A stretch of 64,000 nt of DNA, from contig SJSR01000001.1 in the NCBI GenBank assembly GCA_004331795.1, forward strand, positions 124,001-188,000. The letters run 5' to 3'. Both the position numbers and the translations under genes were made by a program. The notes below the pieces were generated by a model. The model made no database searches and had not been told where the DNA came from. It saw only the letters and a program-made list of their open reading frames with translations. Shown piece by piece: positions 58,855 through 64,000 of the stretch (positions are counted from its first letter, which is position 1; every line of letters starts with the position of its first letter). This DNA is from Erythrobacteraceae bacterium CFH 75059 (GTDB taxonomy: Bacteria; Pseudomonadota; Alphaproteobacteria; Sphingomonadales; Sphingomonadaceae).

Positions 58855-60237
58855 TTACTCACGCTCGGCCTTCTTCCTTTTCATCGTGTCGTGGAACCTG
58901 TCGGCCCAGCCAGGTTTCACTAGCTGTTCGCCCCGCACCATGCGCAGCTCCCCGTCGGCGACGTCGCGGCTGACCGCGCTGCCCGCCGCCACGATCGCAT
59001 CCGCCCCGATGCGCAGCGGGGCGATGAGCGCGGAGTTGGAGCCGATGAACGCCCGCTCGCCGATCTCGGTCCGGTACTTGAAATACCCGTCGTAATTGCA
59101 GGTGATCGTGCCCGCGCCGATGTTGGCGTGCGCGCCCACTCCGGCGTCCCCGACATAGGACAGGTGGTTGGCCTTGGCGCCCTCACCCATGACCGCGTTC
59201 TTGATCTCGACGAAATTGCCGACCTTGCTGCCGGGCTTCAGCACGGTTCCGGGGCGCAGGCGGGCAAAGGGGCCAACCTCGCACCCTTCCCCCACCTCGG
59301 CTCCCTGCAGATGGCTGAACGCGCGGATCACCGCGCCGTCGGCGACCTTCACCCCCGGGCCGAACACGACGTTGGGCTCCACCACCACGTCGCGGCCGAG
59401 CGTGGTGTCCCAGCTGAAAAACACCGTCTCGGGGGCGCGCAGCGTCACCCCGTCCGCCATCGCCTGCTCCCGCCGGTCGGCCTGCCACTGCGCCTCGGCC
59501 GCGGCGAGTTCGGCGCGGCTGTTGATGCCGGCCACCTCGCCCGGTACGTCCGTGCGCACGACGGCCGCCGGCCGTCCGGCGGCGATGGCGATGTTGACGA
59601 CATCGGGCAGGTAATATTCGCCCTGCGCGTTGTCGTTGCCGACCCGCGCGAGGAGAGCGAACAGATCGGCAGCCCGCGCGGCAAGCAGACCCGAATTGCA
59701 CAGGCGGCAGGCGCGCTCCTCTTCGCTGGCGTCCTTGTACTCGACCATCTTCGCGATCCGCCCATCCGCGTCGGCAATGACGCGTCCGTAGGCCAGTGAG
59801 TCGTGCGGTTCGAAGCCCAGGACGACCGCCGCCGGGGCATCATCCGCATTGAGCCGGTCGAGCATCGCCTTCATGGTCTGCGGCCGCACGAAGGGCACAT
59901 CGCCATAGAGCACCAGCACGTCGCCCTCGAACCCGGCCAGCATGGCGCCAGCCTGCTGCACGGCGTGGCCGGTGCCAAGCTGCGGTTCCTGGACGCAGAC
60001 CTGCGCCGTGTCGGCGACGGCGCGCTCGATCTGGTCGCGGCCGGCCCCTGCGACCACGACCTTGTGCACCGGCGCGAGCGCGTCGACCGAGCGGAGCAGG
60101 TGACGCAGCATCGGCTCGCCGGCGATCGGATGGAGAACTTTGTGCAGGTCGCTCTTCATGCGCGTTCCCTTGCCGGCGGCAAGGATGATGACGGCGACGG
60201 GACGGTGCGGCGGCGCGGAGTGTGGCAGGTCAGGCAT
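58855..60237 (-). CDS. glmU: Bifunctional GlmU: glucosamine-1-phosphate acetyltransferase and UDP-GlcNAc pyrophosphorylase
   Basis: 460 aa. The N-terminal nucleotidyltransferase has IILAAGKGTRMKSDLHKVLH and VLVLYGDVPFV; the C-terminal left-handed beta helix has hexapeptide repeats (GPFARLRPGTVLKPGSKVGN, NHLSYVGDAGVGAHANIGAG). It makes UDP-N-acetylglucosamine for peptidoglycan and lipopolysaccharide. It diverges from gph across 62 bases. Confidence 0.97.
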   Translation of the reverse strand: MPDLPHSAPPHRPVAVIILAAGKGTRMKSDLHKVLHPIAGEPMLRHLLRSVDALAPVHKVVVAGAGRDQIERAVADTAQVCVQEPQLGTGHAVQQAGAMLAGFEGDVLVLYGDVPFVRPQTMKAMLDRLNADDAPAAVVLGFEPHDSLAYGRVIADADGRIAKMVEYKDASEEERACRLCNSGLLAARAADLFALLARVGNDNAQGEYYLPDVVNIAIAAGRPAAVVRTDVPGEVAGINSRAELAAAEAQWQADRREQAMADGVTLRAPETVFFSWDTTLGRDVVVEPNVVFGPGVKVADGAVIRAFSHLQGAEVGEGCEVGPFARLRPGTVLKPGSKVGNFVEIKNAVMGEGAKANHLSYVGDAGVGAHANIGAGTITCNYDGYFKYRTEIGERAFIGSNSALIAPLRIGADAIVAAGSAVSRDVADGELRMVRGEQLVKPGWADRFHDTMKRKKAERE

Positions 60238-60299
60238 CGCAAGCCCCTTGCCACCGTTCGCTTGCGGTTTGAAGCGGCTTGCGCCACCGGCTGCGACCC

Positions 60300-60968
60300 A
60301 TGACCCCGCTTCCCTTCGACGCGATCGGCTTCGACCTCGACGGCACCCTGCTCGACACGCACCGCGACCTGGGCGCGGCGGTGAACCATGCCCTCGCCCT
60401 CGGCGGCTTCCGGCCGGTGCCGGTCGAGGAGGTCGAGGGGCTGATCGGCGGCGGCGCCAAGCGGATGCTGGCCCGCGCGCTCGAGGGTCAGGGCGGTGTC
60501 CCGGCTGACGAGTTCCGCCGCCTCTACAAGGCGCTGCTGGCGTTCTACGGCGCCCACGCCGCCGTGCACACCCGCCCCTATCCCGGCGTCGTGGAAACGC
60601 TCGATGACCTTGCCGCGCGGGGCATCCGGATGGCGGTGGTCACCAACAAGTTCGAAAGCTTCGCGCGCGACATTCTGGCCGCGCTGGCGCTTTCGGACCG
60701 CTTTGACGCCATCATCGGCGGCGACACGCTCGGCAAGGGCCGGGCCAAACCGGCACCCGACCCGGTGCTTGCCGCCATCGACGCGTGCGGCGGCCGACGC
60801 TTCGCCTTCGTCGGGGACAGCAGCTACGATGTCATGGCCGCACGAGCTGCGGGTGTTCCGGTGCTCGCAGCCGCGTATGGGTACTGCGACAGGCCGGCCG
60901 CGGAGCTGGGAGCCGATGCGGTGATCCGGTCCTTTGCCGAACTGATCCCGGTACTCGGGACGCTGTGA
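60300..60968 (+). CDS. gph: Phosphoglycolate phosphatase-like HAD hydrolase
   Basis: 222 aa. The HAD motifs are IGFDLDGTLLDT (Asp12 nucleophile, Asp14), VVTNK and KPAPDP followed by FVGDSSYDV. The cap domain sits after motif I as in Gph. It should remove phosphate from 2-phosphoglycolate formed in DNA repair or by oxygenation. A TTG start seven codons upstream is possible; neither has a clear Shine-Dalgarno. Confidence 0.9.
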   Translation: MTPLPFDAIGFDLDGTLLDTHRDLGAAVNHALALGGFRPVPVEEVEGLIGGGAKRMLARALEGQGGVPADEFRRLYKALLAFYGAHAAVHTRPYPGVVETLDDLAARGIRMAVVTNKFESFARDILAALALSDRFDAIIGGDTLGKGRAKPAPDPVLAAIDACGGRRFAFVGDSSYDVMAARAAGVPVLAAAYGYCDRPAAELGADAVIRSFAELIPVLGTL

Positions 60969-61039
60969 CCCGCTGTTGCGCTGCGGCGCAAGTTTTGCCA
61001 CCGCACCGCTCCGACCTTCAACGCATCGAGGAACCGTTC

Positions 61040-61948
61040 ATGAGCATCGACTTCACCGACAAGGTTGCCATCGTCACCGGCGCGGGCGGCGGACTGGGCA
61101 GGGCGTATGCGCTCGAACTGGCGCGCCGCGGGGCGAAGGTGGTGGTGAACGATCTGGGCGGCGCGCGCGATGGCACCGGAGCCTCGGATGCGGCGGCGCA
61201 GGTCGTGCAGGAAATCGAGGCGGCCGGCGGCGAGGCGATGGCCAACGGCGCCTCCGTCACCGAGTACGAGCAGATGGAGGCGATGGTCGCCGAGGCGAAG
61301 GACCGCTGGGGCGGCGTCCACATCCTCATCAACAATGCCGGCGTCCTGCGCGACAAGAGCTTTGCCAAGATGACCCCGCAGGACTTCGAGTTCGTGGTGC
61401 GTGTCCATCTCCTCGGGTCCGCCTACGCCACCAAGGCATGCTGGGAAACGATGCGCGAGCAGAGCTACGGCCGCATCCTCATGACGTCGTCCTCGACCGG
61501 CCTGTTCGGCAATTTCGGACAGGCGAACTATGGCGCGGCCAAGCTGGGCCTCGCCGGGCTGACCAAGACGCTCTACCTCGAAGGCGCGAAGAACAACATC
61601 AAGGTCAACACGCTGGCTCCGGTGGCGGGCACGCGGATGACCGAGGATCTGTTCCCCGAACAAGCGTTCAAGCTGTTCAGCCCGGAAAACGTCGTGCCGG
61701 CCGCCCTCTACCTCGTCAGCGAGGATGCGCCCACCAACGCCATCGTCGGCGCGGGCGCGGGTGGCTACCACTCCGCCTGGGTGGTGATGAACGACGCGGT
61801 GTTCCTGCCCGAGGGGGAGCGCACGGTGGAAGGCTTCGCTGCGCACTGGGACCGCATCAGCGCGCAGGAAAACCTCCACGCGCCGCAGTCGGGCGCCGAG
61901 CAGTCGGGCGCGATCCTCAAGGCCATGCAGGCGGCTGGGGCTGCCTGA
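61040..61948 (+). CDS. Short-chain dehydrogenase, multifunctional-enzyme type (17-beta-HSD4-like)
   Basis: 302 aa. The Rossmann motif TGAGGGLGRA is near residues 13-22, NNAG follows, and the catalytic residues are in TSSS and Tyr164-x3-Lys168 (NYGAAK). The stretch VVVNDLGGARDGTGASDAAA after the first turn is characteristic of the 3-hydroxyacyl-CoA dehydrogenase unit of peroxisomal multifunctional enzyme type 2. A beta-oxidation-like or steroid-type substrate is inferred. AGGA lies 7 bases before the ATG. Confidence 0.9.
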   Translation: MSIDFTDKVAIVTGAGGGLGRAYALELARRGAKVVVNDLGGARDGTGASDAAAQVVQEIEAAGGEAMANGASVTEYEQMEAMVAEAKDRWGGVHILINNAGVLRDKSFAKMTPQDFEFVVRVHLLGSAYATKACWETMREQSYGRILMTSSSTGLFGNFGQANYGAAKLGLAGLTKTLYLEGAKNNIKVNTLAPVAGTRMTEDLFPEQAFKLFSPENVVPAALYLVSEDAPTNAIVGAGAGGYHSAWVVMNDAVFLPEGERTVEGFAAHWDRISAQENLHAPQSGAEQSGAILKAMQAAGAA

Positions 61949-61955
61949 GGGTGCA

Positions 61956-61984
61956 TTGACCCGATAATACGCTTGGCCTAGCCT
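61956..61984 (+). promoter_or_regulatory. Candidate sigma-70 promoter for the 62014 gene
   Basis: TTGACC (61956-61961), 17 bases, TAGCCT (61979-61984), in the 65-base gap before the membrane protein gene. The -35 box and spacing are good; the -10 box is weak. Confidence 0.35.
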
Positions 61985-62013
61985 GTCGCCGGACAGGTGT
62001 CGGGGGGCAGGCC

Positions 62014-63189
62014 ATGTACAGCGAAGAGGACATCAATTCGGCCGTGGCGGCAGGGGCGTTGACGCCCGATGCGGCCGCGGCCTTCCGCGCGCACATGACG
62101 CGTGTGCGCGCCATGCCGCGCAGCGACGAGGAAGGATTCCGCCTCGTCAACAGCTTCAACGACATCTTCGTGGCCATCGCCATCGTCATCATGCTGGTGG
62201 CGGCGGGCGCGATCGGGCAGGCGCTGGCGGGCGCGTTTGCACCGGAACCGGTCTTCCCCGTCGATGCTCAGGTCAACAACGCCGCGATGGACGCGTGGGC
62301 GCGGCAGAATGCCTACAGATCCGCAATGAGCCGGCTGTTTTCCGGCCTGCTGGTTGCCGCGACCGCCTGGCCGCTGGCGGAGGTGTTTACGCGAAGGCGG
62401 CGGATGGCGCTGCCGTCCATCCTGCTGCTGCTGGCTTTTGTCGGCGGCGTGTTCGCGGCATTCTCCGGCGTGGGCGACGTGCTGAACCGGAGCGCGAACG
62501 AGACGACCGGAGCGCTGATGATCTCCGGTGCGGGGCTGGTTGCCGCCGGCGCGGCCTGGCTGCACTGGCGGCGCTTCATGGTGCCGATCACGGTTGCGGC
62601 AGGGGTCGGCGCTCTCGCGCTGACCGTGCTGTCGCTGATCGCCGGCGTGCTCAAAGCGGCGGGCGTGGAGGATACCGGCACCATGATCCTGTGGCTCGTG
62701 TTCCTCGCCGGCCTCGCCATCTTCGCCTTCGCCATGCGCTGGGACATGTCCGACCGGGCGCGCACGACGCGGCGCAGCGACGTCGCCTTCTGGCTGCACC
62801 TGCTGGCCGCGCCAATGATCGCGCACCCGATCTTCTACTCGCTCGGCATCATGGATGGCGGCGACGAGGTCGGCGTCGGCGCGGCCTTGGTGGTCGTGGC
62901 GATCTATGTGCTGTTCGGGCTGGTCGCCCTCGTCATCGACCGGCGGGCGCTGCTGGTCTCGGCGCTGGCCTATGTCCTGGCGGCGCTCGGCTTCCTGTTC
63001 GACCGCTTCGGCGCGGTCGAGCTGAACGTCGCGCTGACCGCGCTGGTGATCGGCTCGGCGCTGCTGATGCTGTCGGCGTTCTGGACCTCGCTGCGCTCAC
63101 GGCTGGTGATGGGCTTGCCCGCGGCCTGGCAGGAGCGCGTCCCGCCCGCGATGCCCGTCATGCGAGCGGCACCGGCGCTGCCCGCCTAG
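62014..63189 (+). CDS. Polytopic membrane protein, unknown function
   Basis: 391 aa. A soluble N-terminal segment of about 45 residues (MYSEEDINSAVAAGALTPDA, then RSDEEGFRLVNSFNDIFVAI) is followed by about ten membrane helices, for example AIAIVIMLVAAGAIGQALAG, SILLLLAFVGGVFAAFSG and ALVVVAIYVLFGLVALVI. The layout (short helical domain, then many helices) resembles DUF2157-like proteins, but I cannot assign it firmly. The stop overlaps the end of the convergent DUF2794 gene by 4 bases. Confidence 0.8.
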   Translation: MYSEEDINSAVAAGALTPDAAAAFRAHMTRVRAMPRSDEEGFRLVNSFNDIFVAIAIVIMLVAAGAIGQALAGAFAPEPVFPVDAQVNNAAMDAWARQNAYRSAMSRLFSGLLVAATAWPLAEVFTRRRRMALPSILLLLAFVGGVFAAFSGVGDVLNRSANETTGALMISGAGLVAAGAAWLHWRRFMVPITVAAGVGALALTVLSLIAGVLKAAGVEDTGTMILWLVFLAGLAIFAFAMRWDMSDRARTTRRSDVAFWLHLLAAPMIAHPIFYSLGIMDGGDEVGVGAALVVVAIYVLFGLVALVIDRRALLVSALAYVLAALGFLFDRFGAVELNVALTALVIGSALLMLSAFWTSLRSRLVMGLPAAWQERVPPAMPVMRAAPALPA

Positions 63190-63533
63190 CCGTCGACCAG
63201 CTTGACCAGCCTACGCTCCACCGGCGCCAGCACGCCGGGCAGCTCATGCCCGCGCTTCAGCACCTGACCGTGCTCGCCGAACAGCGTCCACATGCCCTGC
63301 CGGTTGCGGTTGGCGGGCCGCTTCTCCACCCGCGCCTGAGGACGTTCGGCCGTGCGGCGGAAGGCGGCGAAGCTCGCGGCGTCGCGGTCGAAGTTCATCG
63401 CGTAGTCGCGCCACTCCCCGGCCGCGACCATCCGGCCGTACAGATCAAGGATCCGCTGGAGTTCCTGCCGGGTGAAGCCGACCTGCCCGAGGCGCGGCTG
63501 GGGAAAGGACAGGATCGCCGGGTCGTTCGTCAC
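63186..63533 (-). CDS. DUF2794 family protein
   Basis: 115 aa from a GTG. It matches the DUF2794 pattern: VGFTRQELQRILDLYGRMVA, AGEWRDYAMNF, FRRTAERPQARVEKRPANR and LKRGHELPGVL. The family is small, cytoplasmic and confined mostly to alphaproteobacteria; function unknown. It follows cysE by 5 bases and is often its neighbour, so the two are probably one transcript. In-frame readings further upstream overlap cysE. Confidence 0.87.
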   Translation of the reverse strand: MTNDPAILSFPQPRLGQVGFTRQELQRILDLYGRMVAAGEWRDYAMNFDRDAASFAAFRRTAERPQARVEKRPANRNRQGMWTLFGEHGQVLKRGHELPGVLAPVERRLVKLVDG

Positions 63534-63538
63534 GACGT

Positions 63539-64000
63539 TCAGCGGCCGGTGCCGTTGCGCGGCTGGTCCGCGCCTGCGCGCCGCAGCGCGGCGATCTCGT
63601 CCCGAAGCGCGTGCACCTCCTGCTCCAGCGCCTCCAGACGGGCGGATGACGGCTCGCACGGCGCCTCGCAGGGCGTGCCATAGGGCATGAAGGCGCGCAT
63701 GTACGTCTCGACGGGAACAAGCGTCGAACGGGCCTTGAACCCGATCATGGTCGCCCCCGCCGGTACGTCGTCCAGCACCACGGCATTGGCGCCGATGCGC
63801 GCCCGCTCGCCGACGGTGATCGGCCCGATCACCTGCGCCCCCGAGCCGATGATGACGCCGTTGCCGATCGTCGGATGGCGTTTGCCCCCGATCCCGTTGG
63901 CCGGATTGGTGCCGCCCAGCGTCACGCACTGGTAGATCGTCACGTCGTCGCCGATCTCCGCCGTCTCGCCGATGACGGTGAAGCCATGGTCGATGAAGAA
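63539..64000 (-). CDS. cysE: Serine O-acetyltransferase CysE, 3' part only
   Basis: The last 153 residues are present; the gene starts beyond the right edge. The visible part begins [20 protein letters not shown] and has the hexapeptide beta helix with [20 protein letters not shown] and the His/Asp catalytic region. This is the shorter EpsC-like SAT form. A C-terminal coiled tail ([20 protein letters not shown]) follows and is unusual. CysE makes O-acetylserine for cysteine synthesis. Confidence 0.92.
   Translation of the reverse strand, partial: FFIDHGFTVIGETAEIGDDVTIYQCVTLGGTNPANGIGGKRHPTIGNGVIIGSGAQVIGPITVGERARIGANAVVLDDVPAGATMIGFKARSTLVPVETYMRAFMPYGTPCEAPCEPSSARLEALEQEVHALRDEIAALRRAGADQPRNGTGR

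Overview
The window is a G+C-rich alphaproteobacterial chromosome segment, most likely from the order Sphingomonadales. The clues are an atpHAGDC operon without the Fo genes, a PEP-CTERM protein, a DUF2794 gene next to cysE, and a compact single-flagellin flagellar locus. This placement is an inference from gene content; no rRNA or tRNA gene is visible to confirm it.

Region 1 (1-13.3 kb, all minus strand) is a tightly coupled defence-type operon. Read 5' to 3' it encodes a BrxR/CapW-type WYL repressor, a 1718-aa helicase carrying a C-terminal DUF1998 domain, a 929-aa SNF2/HepA-type helicase, a 1371-aa N6-adenine methyltransferase, and a DUF262 (GmrSD-N) protein cut by the window edge. Every junction is an ATGA or TGATG overlap. 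The parts resemble class 1 DISARM (DrmA+DrmB in one chain, DrmD, DrmMI), but no PLD (DrmC) gene is visible and a DUF262 gene follows instead. An inverted repeat lies just upstream of the repressor. The region is visibly less G+C-rich than what follows.

Region 2 (13.4-14.2 kb) holds a small proline-rich ORF and dps, closed by an inverted-repeat terminator shared with the convergent flagellar operon.

Region 3 (14.2-45.4 kb) is a near-complete flagellar locus. It contains a minus-strand operon flgBCDEFGHIJKL-motAB; plus-strand units (a MotA-like gene)-flgA-flgM-flgN and slt-flhA-fliA; and a long minus-strand operon (sigma-54 activator)-fliEFGHIJKLMNOPQR-flhB-fliD-fliS. fliC diverges from the activator. 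Three near-perfect sigma-54 promoters are visible: before flgB, before slt-flhA-fliA, and inside fliJ before fliK. Two matching sigma-28-like promoters (CTTAAA, 15 nt, TCGTTCA) precede fliC and fliD. Together they suggest a cascade: activator plus sigma-54 drives structural genes and fliA, and FliA with FlgM then controls filament genes.

Region 4 (45.4-50.2 kb) has a less G+C-rich glycosyltransferase behind fliC, a small unrecognised ORF, a 664-base gene-free stretch, a divergent ada methyltransferase and a membrane-anchored trypsin-like protease.

Region 5 (50.3-55.6 kb) is the F1 ATP synthase operon atpH-A-G-(small lipoprotein)-D-C.

Region 6 (55.5-64 kb) is mixed: a SOUL haem-binding protein, a CAP protein, an L,D-transpeptidase, a PEP-CTERM protein, a small HNH protein, glmU, gph, a multidomain-type SDR, a polytopic membrane protein, a DUF2794 protein and the 3' part of cysE. 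I see no CRISPR array or complete mobile element.
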